A stretch of DNA of 64,000 bases from a virus (IMGVR_UViG_3300029922_000013:86859-150858), one strand, 5' to 3'. Shown: positions 51,072 to 58,431, counted from the stretch's first letter. Numbers and translations: made by a program. Notes: generated by a model from the letters alone, not told the origin.

Positions 51072-51508
51072 AGGCCAGTGCTCCCGAATCCGCCAGTAGA
51101 ACGTTCTGTTTCACTTAGATAGTCTACCACCTCAATATCAGCTTGGACTACGGGGCAAACCACACCTTGAGCAATGCGGTCACCCTTTTTAATAGTGTAA
51201 GAAATGGTTCCATAGCTGTTTGCGGCTAGATGCATAATGGCACAAACCTCGCCGCGAAACGACGAATCAACCGTTCCTGGACTGTTGGCCACACGCAGTG
51301 AGGTTTTCAATGAAAGTCCAGATCTAGGTCTTACTTGGAGTTCATACCCGTAGCCCACATCAAAAGCCAGGCCTGTGCGAACTAGTTTAGTTTCTCCTAC
51401 AGCAATTGTCACGTCTTCTAGGGCATAAAAATCGAATCCGGCGTCCCCTGGCATAGCATACTTAGGAATTACCGCGTCTTCGTGCAACTTCTTAATTCTG
51501 ATCTTCAT
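51068..51508 (-). CDS. dut: dUTPase (trimeric)
   Basis: The 146-residue protein has all five conserved dUTPase motifs in order: motif 1 PGDAGFDFYA (20-29), motif 2 RPRSGLS, motif 3 GTVDSSFRGEV with the catalytic Asp, motif 4 RIAQGVV, and the C-terminal motif 5 RSTGGFGSTG that closes over substrate. It hydrolyses dUTP to dUMP and pyrophosphate, keeping uracil out of phage DNA and feeding dTMP synthesis. The length is normal. It overlaps the 76-residue gene upstream by 17 bases. Confidence 0.95.
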   Translation of the reverse strand: MKIRIKKLHEDAVIPKYAMPGDAGFDFYALEDVTIAVGETKLVRTGLAFDVGYGYELQVRPRSGLSLKTSLRVANSPGTVDSSFRGEVCAIMHLAANSYGTISYTIKKGDRIAQGVVCPVVQADIEVVDYLSETERSTGGFGSTGL

Positions 51509-51722
51509 TCTTAACTCCTTCTGTCAAACTATAGTTACCGTCGTACCTTGGCCTTAGCACTATCAAATTTCTATACCCAAGCGGCTGATCACCTTTATAA
51601 ATAATACATTCCTTTGGATCTACATTGTAGAGATCCATAAGCTGCCGAGCGTTTACGTAATGAACATTCCCATCATTCTTAGACGCCACCTTACCGGGCA
51701 TAACCAAATATCTTTTGGCCAT
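51492..51722 (-). CDS. Hypothetical small protein
   Basis: The 76-residue basic/beta product (KRYLVMPGKVASKNDGN...HYVNARQLMDLYNV...ECIIYKG) is of a type common in phages near nucleotide genes. It starts one base before the stop of its upstream neighbour. The function is unknown. Confidence 0.6.
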   Translation of the reverse strand: MAKRYLVMPGKVASKNDGNVHYVNARQLMDLYNVDPKECIIYKGDQPLGYRNLIVLRPRYDGNYSLTEGVKNEDQN

Positions 51723-52135
51723 TACTTCTTCCCCAAGTCATAATCTGGCATCATAGAACTTCGGTCTTCTGTGCCTATCAAATCAAAAGCTCCTACTACT
51801 TCTTCTGACTGCGAATAAGTAATTACATGCTTTAATATACGAGTTTCAAAGAAAACTGAGTCAAACACTAAACTAGCATGGAACCACCAACGCAAAGCCT
51901 GCGCTGCGGAATAACTCAGAAGACCAAGTTCTTTGGCTCTATTACAAAATATTTGATTTGGAACCCCAACTTTTGCTTCTTCAAAAGTGACCCTTTTCCA
52001 TTCTTTGTGGAAAATAACTCCACCTACTTCTTTGGGTTCCCTAAAGTTTACACGAGCTTCTACCGAATAGGCTGGCGTAGTTCCAGATGACGATGACTGC
52101 TTTTTGGGAAATTCAGGAGCTTCTTCTTTTGTCAT
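51722..52135 (-). CDS. Hypothetical protein
   Basis: In this 137-residue product the first 25 residues are polar and low-complexity (Lys, Ser, Pro). A folded part follows with WKRVTFEEAKVGVPNQIFCNRAKELGLLSYSAAQALRWWFHA, probably helical. The start overlaps the preceding stop. The family is not recognised. Confidence 0.58.
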   Translation of the reverse strand: MTKEEAPEFPKKQSSSSGTTPAYSVEARVNFREPKEVGGVIFHKEWKRVTFEEAKVGVPNQIFCNRAKELGLLSYSAAQALRWWFHASLVFDSVFFETRILKHVITYSQSEEVVGAFDLIGTEDRSSMMPDYDLGKK

Positions 52136-52299
52136 TCCTCGTCCACCTCTTCTGAGTTCTCATCATCCAGTGAAAAATCAAGGTCATCCTCCTCGATACA
52201 GCCTTCAAGGTAGTCAAAAAGACGATATTTAAGATCATCCAAATCTGTGGGATCTCCTTTAAGTTCTACTTCAATTTTAACTTTAAGCATCTTAAGCAT
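52132..52299 (-). CDS. Small acidic protein
   Basis: This 55-residue reading frame starts at ATG 52299 behind AGGAG and has a good promoter (52319-52347). The first half is a beta-alpha unit (KVKIEVELKGDPTDLDDLKYRLF) and the second half is almost all Asp/Glu. Such small acidic phage proteins often bind host proteins or mimic DNA, but nothing here shows that. Confidence 0.58.
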   Translation of the reverse strand: MLKMLKVKIEVELKGDPTDLDDLKYRLFDYLEGCIEEDDLDFSLDDENSEEVDEE

Positions 52300-52300
52300 C

Positions 52301-52591
52301 TTATGATCTCCTATTTAAATAGTATAAGGTATTCTTTGAAAAGTCAACCTTTTTTGGAAATAACTTGTATCGCCAAATTACAAGTAAAAATACAAGGTTA
52401 GCACTATAATTAAACACCAAGTAAGCGAAACTAGCATCTTTTAGAACCGCCAATAACGTAAAAAGTTCACCTAGAGTCCACAATATCAAGAAAGTGGGAT
52501 CTAATCCCTTAGCATGTCCATCCCTGTAGGCTCTTAAAGCCTGAGGGCAGGCACAAAATGCAAGTGCGATGGAACCTAACCATCCAATCAT
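52301..52591 (-). CDS. PQ-loop/SWEET-like small membrane protein
   Basis: The 96-residue protein has three hydrophobic helices. The first is followed by CPQALRAYRDGHAKGLDP, matching the PQ-loop repeat (P-Q-x-x-(R/K)-x-x-(K/R)-x-K-x-(A/S)-x-G) of MtN3/SWEET and cystinosin-type transporters. A single three-helix repeat corresponds to a SemiSWEET, which dimerises to form a channel for small solutes. The substrate is unknown. The ATG overlaps the stop of the upstream gene. Confidence 0.7.
   Translation of the reverse strand: MIGWLGSIALAFCACPQALRAYRDGHAKGLDPTFLILWTLGELFTLLAVLKDASFAYLVFNYSANLVFLLVIWRYKLFPKKVDFSKNTLYYLNRRS
52319..52347 (-). promoter_or_regulatory. Sigma70-like promoter for the gene at 52132
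   Basis: On the minus strand TTGACT (52347-52342) and TACTAT (52324-52319) are 17 bases apart and lie at the end of the PQ-loop gene. The resulting leader of about 13 bases contains the AGGAG SD of the acidic protein. Confidence 0.58.
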
Positions 52592-53202
52592 ACTAGGCTA
52601 GCCTTATCGCACCAATTCGAATGAAGTCCTGCTACTTTGTCGGCTCCACAAGTGCATTTGTCTTTGACCCCAGGATTTTTAATGCTAATGGTTACGGGCA
52701 CATCAGTAATTCCATATGAAGTTATTGGAACACTTCCATAGGTAACTTTGTATTTATAGGTTGCTGAAGCAGCTGTAGGCAAAGTGTAGCCCGTTGCGGT
52801 TGGATTGTAGCTATTAGGTGAAGGATGTGCAGGCTGGGAGGGTGTCGGAGGTCCTAAACTAGTGTTGTGGTTATGAGCATTCCCAACAGTAGCGCCACCC
52901 GGAGGATCGATTATAGTAATGCCCTGAAAAGTATTAAATTGCTTCAAAAACCCGTTAATAGGAATGACGTGTCTTTTCCAATTACCTTCGATCTCGGTTC
53001 CATCTGCAAAGTCATCGTTTTCGGCTTCTACTTTATACACTTTGGACAATGAAATAGTTGGCATATCTTCAATATTAGTTATACGAGTTTCTCCTGGCAA
53101 AGAATTTATCATTTGCTGCAACTCCTTAAAAGGAACTCCGGCATCGCCGGCCACAAATCCGAGTGTGTGCGACACTCTAAAAATCATAAAAATCTTACCC
53201 AT
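52588..53202 (-). CDS. Hypothetical protein with HxH/Pro-rich middle and Cys tail
   Basis: The 204-residue product starts behind AGGAG. The middle (about 108-130) reads AHNHNTSLGPPTPSQPAHPSP, resembling the HxH-x-x-LGP-Pro tip of the spike encoded at 33622. The C-terminus carries CTCGADKVAGLHSNWC, a likely metal site. The N-terminus is a small alpha/beta domain. It might be a virion or surface protein placed away from the tail module, but the function is unknown. Confidence 0.55.
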   Translation of the reverse strand: MGKIFMIFRVSHTLGFVAGDAGVPFKELQQMINSLPGETRITNIEDMPTISLSKVYKVEAENDDFADGTEIEGNWKRHVIPINGFLKQFNTFQGITIIDPPGGATVGNAHNHNTSLGPPTPSQPAHPSPNSYNPTATGYTLPTAASATYKYKVTYGSVPITSYGITDVPVTISIKNPGVKDKCTCGADKVAGLHSNWCDKASLV

Positions 53203-53209
53203 AAATCTC

Positions 53210-53440
53210 CTACTTCTTGATTAGACTTGTCAAACTAAAATAGTTCAAATAATGTACATGACTATGACTACTAAACACACTCAAGATGGCCGAAACTATC
53301 AAGGCTGTTTTAAGCGTTGGCCAAATATTCTGTGGCGCTGGCAAACCTGAGTTGTAGATGGTGCAGCCAAAACCAAAAACTACCCAGAGCCCAAAGTGTA
53401 CTAAATATACGTGGAACCACTGGCTTAGGTAGTGGATCAT
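53210..53440 (-). CDS. Small membrane protein
   Basis: I start it at MIHYLSQW (53440), whose ATGA overlaps the upstream stop. The 76-residue protein has two hydrophobic segments (about 10-30 and 42-57), with His-rich connecting parts. The function is unknown. Confidence 0.58.
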   Translation of the reverse strand: MIHYLSQWFHVYLVHFGLWVVFGFGCTIYNSGLPAPQNIWPTLKTALIVSAILSVFSSHSHVHYLNYFSLTSLIKK

Positions 53441-53787
53441 ACTTCTACACCCACAGATTTGAGGGCTGCGCGACAAATAGCCTCCGTTACTGTTGTGGCT
53501 TTTGCATTCACAAATTTATCCGAATAAGGTCCTTGGGGAGTTGCTAATCTAACTACCCAGCCATCCGACACCGATCCAATATCCCAAACACCATACACAT
53601 GCCCAACTACCACCCAAGCGTACTCAATATCTTCCCAAAAATTGGGCAGTGGATTAAACAAAATCGACTCTCCGCGATCATCATAATAATCCGCCTCACC
53701 TAGGCTCCAATCACCTTTTTTATTGCGAACTACTTCTAGTCCCAATACTTTTTCTGCGACTAGGGCGTTTATTTCTTGGTTAGTCAT
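53437..53787 (-). CDS. Phage ABA-sandwich-domain-like protein
   Basis: The 116-residue protein has the pattern of the phage ABA sandwich family: an N-terminal helix, WEDIEYAWVVVGHV, a strand GWVVRLATPQG, and the C-terminal helix TVTEAICRAALKSV. Such small alpha-beta-alpha proteins are widespread in phages and have no established function. It has ATGA overlaps with both neighbours. Confidence 0.65.
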   Translation of the reverse strand: MTNQEINALVAEKVLGLEVVRNKKGDWSLGEADYYDDRGESILFNPLPNFWEDIEYAWVVVGHVYGVWDIGSVSDGWVVRLATPQGPYSDKFVNAKATTVTEAICRAALKSVGVEV

Positions 53788-53981
53788 TTTATTTCCTTAC
53801 CGTGCCACAGATTTGGGCTACACACGCAAATTCCTCTGTAAGGACTTCCGGTATAAAAATCCATATCACGGGCGAGACTTTCACACAAGTCACTACAGCC
53901 CTCTACAGTGCAATAATCACTATTGCATCTATTTGCTGTAGAACAACCTGTAAATATTAGGAGTAGAAGCAAGTATTTCAT
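53784..53981 (-). CDS. Cys-rich small lipoprotein
   Basis: The 65-residue protein has a lipoprotein signal (MKYLLLLLIFTGC, Cys13) and seven further cysteines in the short mature part, suggesting a compact disulfide-bonded periplasmic or outer-membrane domain. It could alter the envelope (exclusion of other phages) or act in lysis. The ATG overlaps the 50-residue gene upstream. Confidence 0.62.
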   Translation of the reverse strand: MKYLLLLLIFTGCSTANRCNSDYCTVEGCSDLCESLARDMDFYTGSPYRGICVCSPNLWHGKEIK

Positions 53982-54130
53982 TCGAGTTCATCCATAATAT
54001 GGAGATAGTTGTATTCAATCAATTGCGTAATAATATAAACTAAACAAGTACCATCAGAATTGTGGGTTGCGAACCAGTACCCTGCAGAATATATTGCTGC
54101 TGAAACCGAAGAAACTAAAAAGTTTTTCAT
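53978..54130 (-). CDS. Very small hypothetical protein
   Basis: This 50-residue reading frame starts at ATG 54130 with GGAG ten bases upstream and overlaps the lipoprotein start. The N-terminus (MKNFLVSSVSAAIYSAGYWF) is mildly hydrophobic and could be a weak signal or membrane segment. Its position and overlaps support it. Confidence 0.5.
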   Translation of the reverse strand: MKNFLVSSVSAAIYSAGYWFATHNSDGTCLVYIITQLIEYNYLHIMDELE

Positions 54131-54131
54131 T

Positions 54132-54413
54132 TTATACTCCTAGGTCGAATCCAGCTTCTTGAGCTTCCTTCTTACTTAGAACAGTTCCACCCTTTTCACC
54201 CGGTAAAGCTGTGCGCTTGTAATCCAAGTCTGAATAATAAACGAATCTGCCGTTAGGCTTTACGATCTTATAAACTACCAAAGTAGCTGGGTCTTGGATA
54301 TAAGACCCTTCCTTAAGATCTACCATGACGGCGTGAAGTTCCTTTTTCCTTGCCACTAAGAGTTCTTCGTATCGTTCAATTTCATAAGCTAAAGCTAAAA
54401 ATTTCTCGTTCAT
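54132..54413 (-). CDS. Hypothetical small protein
   Basis: The 93-residue product has a helical N-terminal half (about 5-35), then a beta segment (GSYIQDPATLVVYKIVKPNG) and a charged end. The start overlaps the preceding stop (ATGA). The family is not recognised. Confidence 0.58.
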   Translation of the reverse strand: MNEKFLALAYEIERYEELLVARKKELHAVMVDLKEGSYIQDPATLVVYKIVKPNGRFVYYSDLDYKRTALPGEKGGTVLSKKEAQEAGFDLGV

Positions 54414-54589
54414 TCGTCATCTCCCCAAATACTACTAAGTGCGTCACCATAACCATCCCAATTATCTACTCCTTGCGCTCTAAGAGCATTCAGAAATTCC
54501 GAATCTTTTACAAGTTCTTCGTACTCTTTCTTGGTAATGGTAACCACTTCACCCGTTACTGGAATCGTGTCTTGTACTTCAAAAACCAT
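54410..54589 (-). CDS. Hypothetical small protein
   Basis: This 59-residue reading frame starts at ATG 54589 behind an excellent SD (AAGGAGGAAGT). The product is acidic, with a strand (IPVTGEVVTITKKEYEELV) and a C-terminal IWGDDE. The family is not recognised. Confidence 0.6.
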   Translation of the reverse strand: MVFEVQDTIPVTGEVVTITKKEYEELVKDSEFLNALRAQGVDNWDGYGDALSSIWGDDE

Positions 54590-54598
54590 ACTTCCTCC

Positions 54599-54826
54599 TT
54601 AATCTAGTACGGGTCCGCGACCCTTATAGTTTGTATACCCATTTAGAATCCTATTCTTACCTTGGTCCAGTAAGAAATTCGCTTCAGTGTCGCTTTGATT
54701 AAAAGCAAAACACTCTACATGGTTACCATCGGTTAGCACCAAAACGGCCTTAATGTTCTTATTTGTTAGCAATGCAGCCAACTCTTTGGGGACTGTTGTT
54801 AAAAGATCACTTGGAATAAAATACAT
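54599..54826 (-). CDS. Hypothetical small protein, first gene of the minus-strand operon
   Basis: The 75-residue alpha/beta product (KELAALLTNKNIKAVLVLTDGN) has SD AAGGAG. It is the first gene downstream of the promoter at 54929-54957 and of a structured leader (54843-54912), so its translation or downstream transcription may be controlled by that RNA. The family is not recognised. Confidence 0.6.
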   Translation of the reverse strand: MYFIPSDLLTTVPKELAALLTNKNIKAVLVLTDGNHVECFAFNQSDTEANFLLDQGKNRILNGYTNYKGRGPVLD

Positions 54827-54842
54827 ACATTCTCCTTAAATT

Positions 54843-54912
54843 GCAGGGCGGCCACTTTGGCCTGGGCATTGTGCAGGCGCGTTTAAAGTAGTGTTTCAGA
54901 GCTACTCCCTGC
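54843..54912 (-). ncRNA. Structured leader RNA of the minus-strand operon
   Basis: Between promoter and first gene a 70-base stretch is closed by GCAGGG/CCCTGC. Inside are AGTAG/CTACT (ten-base loop) and two mutually exclusive hairpins, GGCCA/TGGCC (54850-54862) and GCCTG/CAGGC (54860-54878). Two alternative stems next to the SD are typical of regulatory leaders. The length is near that of a tRNA, but the T-loop sequence and stem sizes do not fit one. Confidence 0.45.
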
Positions 54913-54928
54913 TCATAGCCATTGAAGT

Positions 54929-54957
54929 AGTCTATAGAAGGTTAATAGAAATGTCAA
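54929..54957 (-). promoter_or_regulatory. Sigma70-like promoter of the minus-strand operon
   Basis: On the minus strand TTGACA (54957-54952) and TAGACT (54934-54929) are 17 bases apart; a TATAGA two bases closer is an alternative -10. It directs transcription into the structured leader and the run of minus-strand genes down to about 39 kb. Confidence 0.58.
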
Positions 54958-55067
54958 TAGAAAATATTAGGGGAAAGAACTAAGAAGTCCTAATATTAGG
55001 ATCTGGAGCTAATATTGATAAATTGATGTTAGAAATCAAATAGATAGATACTTATGGCATAAATAAT

Positions 55068-55077
55068 GCAATCTTTA
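55068..55077 (+). promoter_or_regulatory. Putative late promoter core (GCAATCTTTA), rightward
   Basis: The plus strand reads GCAATCTTTA preceded by AATAAT, ending four bases before the ATG at 55082. It is the only copy in the right half of the window and faces an Ig-like, probably structural gene. Confidence 0.55.
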
Positions 55078-55081
55078 AGGT

Positions 55082-55801
55082 ATGACATTCCCAATTGCTT
55101 ACCCCTTTCCGACCCTGACCTATACTCCAAACCCATCATTCTTTCAAATGGGTCAAGCAACAGTCATTTCTCCGGTGCCAGGAACAGGCGGGAGCAACTT
55201 TGCTATAGCTTCTGGGAGTTTACCAGCTGGATTGACTTTGAATCCAACCACAGGAGTGATTTCGGGTACACCAACGGCTCTGGTTGTTTCTAACGTGGTC
55301 ATTAGCGATACCTTACCAGATACTACGGTGCTGACTTGTTCTCTTATCATTACCATTACTGATATCCCTACAGTAGCCCCTGTATCTAATACCACCTCAG
55401 CTACCGACTTGGTTGCTTTGATGAACTTCTACGAGAAGAATTTTGTAGCTGCCACAACACAGATGATCGCAAATAATCAACAACTCGGAATGTACTGGGT
55501 GGACGTTGACTTGCCCCTACGCGCGAACCCTAAGACAATGCGTGCTTATTTCGAAGCTTTGGGTTACCAGTTCTACGCGGTGAACTGGCGCGATTACCAG
55601 ACTAACTACGACTATTTTTGGGGTACTGGCGACTTCTTTAATCGGGGTTACTACGGTCAGGGCTGGGGTTTGCTCAACCCTGGCTACGGTAGGAACAAAC
55701 CTGGCTATCCTTGTGCACCTGTAAACAAACCTAGGATCAGAATTAGTTGGTTCGGAAATCCCGTAATTTGTGTTAAAACTTACGAAATAGACGAGCCTTA
55801 A
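55082..55801 (+). CDS. Putative Ig-domain late structural protein
   Basis: In this 239-residue product residues about 25-95 contain SGSLPAGLTLNPTTGVISGTPT, the hallmark of putative-Ig (He_PIG/cadherin-like) domains in phage and bacterial surface proteins. The C-terminal half is rich in Tyr, Trp, Asn and Gly (NWRDYQTNYDYFWGTGDFF) and has three Cys. A virion decoration, fibre tip or adhesion role is likely. It stands alone on the plus strand, overlapping the convergent gene by four bases. Only a weak AAGG lies before the ATG. Confidence 0.65.
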   Translation: MTFPIAYPFPTLTYTPNPSFFQMGQATVISPVPGTGGSNFAIASGSLPAGLTLNPTTGVISGTPTALVVSNVVISDTLPDTTVLTCSLIITITDIPTVAPVSNTTSATDLVALMNFYEKNFVAATTQMIANNQQLGMYWVDVDLPLRANPKTMRAYFEALGYQFYAVNWRDYQTNYDYFWGTGDFFNRGYYGQGWGLLNPGYGRNKPGYPCAPVNKPRIRISWFGNPVICVKTYEIDEP

Positions 55802-56043
55802 TAGGGCGATATGATATCCAGCGGTACCCAATGTAAGCTTGCTGGTTCAACCATGTCGATCTTTTCTCCATTCGATAACCAATAACTTACGTAATTCATG
55901 TAGGGTCCATACAAACAGGCTTTGTATGTGAGATGATGTCCGTTTGCTAGGGCGTCAAGTAGCATCTCTTGAGCCTCTTTATTGGCAACTTCATGCTCAT
56001 CCATGAGCTTCTGTCTGTAACGGAATGGTTCTAAACTACTCAT
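55798..56043 (-). CDS. Hypothetical small protein
   Basis: The 81-residue product is helical at the start (RYRQKLMDEHEVANKEAQEMLLDAL), then has aromatic strands (YGPYMNYVSYWLSNGEKIDMV). It is the last gene of the leftward group and overlaps the DUF1003-like gene start by four bases. Confidence 0.55.
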   Translation of the reverse strand: MSSLEPFRYRQKLMDEHEVANKEAQEMLLDALANGHHLTYKACLYGPYMNYVSYWLSNGEKIDMVEPASLHWVPLDIISPY

Positions 56044-56345
56044 TCGCTCTCCTTCAACAAAATATCCAGCTTAGCATGCAATCCGGCCACATTCTCTCTA
56101 TCCCGGTCAACTTGACGATTTTGAGACATCATAATAATTGGACTCTGCATGGTACTTACAACAGTCAAAAATAAGTTAAGTAAAATAAACGGATATTCAT
56201 CAAACTTGTGGAATAGTACCAAGCAGGTGTTAAGTAGTACCCATACGAAAATGCCTAGGGAGAACCAAAATACGAACCCCCATGAACCGCAAAATTCTGC
56301 GATATGATCGGACCAACGCTGAGCTAAAGTTCTTTTGTCTTCCAT
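56040..56345 (-). CDS. DUF1003-like membrane protein
   Basis: I start it at MEDKRTLAQRWSD (56345) behind GAGGAAG. The 101-residue protein matches the DUF1003 pattern: AQRWSDHIAEFCGSWGF, two membrane helices (about 25-45 and 55-73), and the strongly conserved YPFILLNLFL...SPIIMMSQNRQ...DR. The family is widespread in bacteria, with no established function. In a phage it may act on the inner membrane. Confidence 0.8.
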   Translation of the reverse strand: MEDKRTLAQRWSDHIAEFCGSWGFVFWFSLGIFVWVLLNTCLVLFHKFDEYPFILLNLFLTVVSTMQSPIIMMSQNRQVDRDRENVAGLHAKLDILLKESE

Positions 56346-56346
56346 A

Positions 56347-56553
56347 TTATTCTTCCTCATCCCACCGATATCCTGATCCACCATCGCGCCACACTTTCTG
56401 GTGGATTTCATGGCTGAAGGGCGGAAGCATTCCATGGTCTTCCAGTTTTTGGAGAACTTTAGAATATATTTCATAATCTGTATTACAGCACATGCAATTC
56501 ATATGTTCTACAGTCTCAGACCAAAGAATTTGGACCATTTCGTCACGCTTCAC
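56347..56553 (-). CDS. Hypothetical small Cys-containing protein
   Basis: The 68-residue product has a CMCC cluster (about 20-23) within a helical body, and ends in an acidic WDEEE tail. It overlaps the upstream gene by four bases. Confidence 0.55.
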   Translation of the reverse strand: MKRDEMVQILWSETVEHMNCMCCNTDYEIYSKVLQKLEDHGMLPPFSHEIHQKVWRDGGSGYRWDEEE

Positions 56554-56816
56554 AAGTCTTCCTCCGGATCAAATTTACCACCCCGTTGAACTATCTCCGA
56601 GTCTTCTAGAATACCTTCGCTATTAGCACAAGCCCGTAATCGATAGGTATGACCGCAGTGGCTTAGCGAGTTACCTGTAAAATATCCTTCGTTGTCAATT
56701 CTAACCCACTTATACATGTAAACCTTCTTCCTTCGCAGAGCGGCTACATAATGGAATACCTTGAGAACGTCGTATTCTTTAATTTCCCGACCTTTTTTAT
56801 CAAAGAATTTATTCAT
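56550..56816 (-). CDS. Hypothetical small protein
   Basis: The 88-residue product opens MNKFFDKKGREIKEYDVLKVFHYV, a pattern seen in small YopX-like/SH3-type phage proteins, and continues with beta strands and an acidic tail. Its ATGA overlaps the upstream stop. The function is unknown. Confidence 0.58.
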   Translation of the reverse strand: MNKFFDKKGREIKEYDVLKVFHYVAALRRKKVYMYKWVRIDNEGYFTGNSLSHCGHTYRLRACANSEGILEDSEIVQRGGKFDPEEDL

Positions 56817-57169
56817 ACCTTCTTCAAGCTCCGCTCAGACACATAAGTCCTATACTTACCATAGCGCATCTTGAACTCAACATAAACGTTGTTTAGGTCT
56901 TTCGCATCAACCCATTTGTTGGGGTCTTCCTTGGAGGGTTCAATATCAGCAGCTCCATAGGCTAATACTTTGCCTACAGGCATCTTTTTGGTCAAGTAAT
57001 GAGATAGCCAATTGGCTACGTCCCCGTAGTCTTTTTCCATGAGTTCCGTGTGTCCTGGAACTAGATTCAACTCATTAAGATGTTCTACGTACCACTTAAC
57101 CAATTCTGGTTTGGCCTGAACCTTATCTTCAACCTTCAACTTATTCTTCTTACCCTTTTTATAAACCAT
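56813..57169 (-). CDS. Hypothetical protein
   Basis: I start it at MVYKKGKKNKLK (57169); the longer frame lies in the neighbouring gene. The 118-residue product has a basic N-terminus, a helical middle (PELVKWYVEHLNELNLVPG) and a beta end. The family is not recognised. Confidence 0.58.
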   Translation of the reverse strand: MVYKKGKKNKLKVEDKVQAKPELVKWYVEHLNELNLVPGHTELMEKDYGDVANWLSHYLTKKMPVGKVLAYGAADIEPSKEDPNKWVDAKDLNNVYVEFKMRYGKYRTYVSERSLKKV

Positions 57170-57170
57170 A

Positions 57171-57434
57171 TCAATTCCCCTTCTTAGTCGTTGGCGTAGT
57201 GGTAACACCTGTTTTAAGTTGTTCTACGATACCTAAAGTTGACATATGAAATCCAATCTCATGGATGCTGAAGCAATTATCGCATGCCAAACACACGGCA
57301 TCATTCCCAGCATAGTAATCCCTTGGGCCTTGTTCCTCATACACTTCTCTGGTGCCACACATAGGACAATAATACTCTGTCTTTTCCCATACTTCTTCGT
57401 AATGATGCGTTGAATATTCTCTAATGACTTTCAT
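57171..57434 (-). CDS. Small zinc-ribbon protein
   Basis: The 87-residue protein has CPMCG (19-23) and CLACDNC (about 48-54), a likely four-cysteine zinc site, with an aromatic-rich loop between. The tail is basic. The function is unknown. It overlaps the previous gene stop by four bases. Confidence 0.62.
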   Translation of the reverse strand: MKVIREYSTHHYEEVWEKTEYYCPMCGTREVYEEQGPRDYYAGNDAVCLACDNCFSIHEIGFHMSTLGIVEQLKTGVTTTPTTKKGN

Positions 57435-57811
57435 CCTATTTCCTTTCCAAGTTTAGCCAGAACTTTCAGGGTGATCTTATGTCCGTCACAGTAACCCCAT
57501 TCTTTGCCGTCCCAAGTGCAAGCACATCCCATCTCAAATTCTGCACAAACAAGGGCTGGGTCATTCCAAATCTTAAGGGCGCTCTCCGCTTCTTTTAAAA
57601 GCCCTCTCAGCTGATCTCTATCCCACAAAGCGTTTTTGAGAGCAGCATCGTATTGTTCTGCAATAAATTTACCTGCATTTTCGAGATCTTGGCACTTGGC
57701 CTTTAGCTCAGCATTCTCATCTGCCAACGTTTTAGGGTGGTAGTATTCGTCCAGTGATTGGGCGCAAATCGAACAAACACCCACGATATCTTTGTTATGG
57801 AAGCAACTCAT
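57431..57811 (-). CDS. Coiled-coil protein with Cys/His motifs
   Basis: The start MSCFHNKDI (57811) overlaps the upstream stop (ATGA). The 126-residue product begins with a CFH-x9-C-x2-C motif, followed by a coiled coil (about 35-75) and a Cys-rich segment (FEMGCACTWDGKEWGYCDGH). It resembles the upstream 207-residue protein in layout (Cys motif then coiled coil). Confidence 0.6.
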   Translation of the reverse strand: MSCFHNKDIVGVCSICAQSLDEYYHPKTLADENAELKAKCQDLENAGKFIAEQYDAALKNALWDRDQLRGLLKEAESALKIWNDPALVCAEFEMGCACTWDGKEWGYCDGHKITLKVLAKLGKEIG

Positions 57812-58431
57812 TCTTTCTCCTTTGGACACAATACTTTCTCCAGAACCTTATAAGCCAAAGCGCCGTCCTGAGAATCGTTATCCACAATATCAAAGGCCTC
57901 TCTAGCCGCCTTATTTAAAAGGCTAAGTTGTTTAGCAAGTTCTCTATTCTCCTCATCTTTATTGGCAATTTCAACCCGATAAGCCCGCAGTTCCTTCCTG
58001 AGATAGGAGTGAGCCTCATTTTCATCTGCAAACTTTTGGCCAGCTAGCGTTTCTGGTACCCAGCGCCAGTTCTTGACTTCTTTTTGGGCTTTTTCGCACT
58101 TTTCTTTCCAAGCCAAGGCCAAACCAATTTGAACTTCGAGCTGATTCTTGAGATCTTCATTTTCTTGAGCAAACTTTACATTGGTTTGTTCCAATTCCCC
58201 TTGGCGACCTTTGTGAGTCAAGGCTTCGATCTCTTGATTGAGTCGGTCAACTTCTTGTTTATGATCATCAATAGTTGCTTCGTGTATGCTTACTCCCATA
58301 ACTCTAAACCTCCTATTGAGTTCCTGCATTTTAGCCATCGTGTTTAGTGCCTTGGCTTCTTTGCAACACATGCATCTTTCATCGAAGGATATTCCATGAT
58401 CACTGCACCAATGACTTACTTCTGTGCTCAT
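57808..58431 (-). CDS. Long coiled-coil protein with N-terminal zinc-like motif
   Basis: The 207-residue product has an N-terminal C-x3-H-x6-C-x-C-C cluster (within the first 25 residues), then almost continuous coiled coil from about 45 to 180. Together with the next gene it may form a paralogous pair, differing in coiled-coil length. The function is unknown. Confidence 0.6.
   Translation of the reverse strand: MSTEVSHWCSDHGISFDERCMCCKEAKALNTMAKMQELNRRFRVMGVSIHEATIDDHKQEVDRLNQEIEALTHKGRQGELEQTNVKFAQENEDLKNQLEVQIGLALAWKEKCEKAQKEVKNWRWVPETLAGQKFADENEAHSYLRKELRAYRVEIANKDEENRELAKQLSLLNKAAREAFDIVDNDSQDGALAYKVLEKVLCPKEKE

Noticed and set aside
54841-54912. tRNA gene on the minus strand (about 70 bases, closed by GCAGGG/CCCTGC, with internal hairpins)
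   Set aside because: No TTC-x-A-type T loop, wrong D-arm position, and the third and fourth stems are mutually exclusive. Kept as a structured leader.
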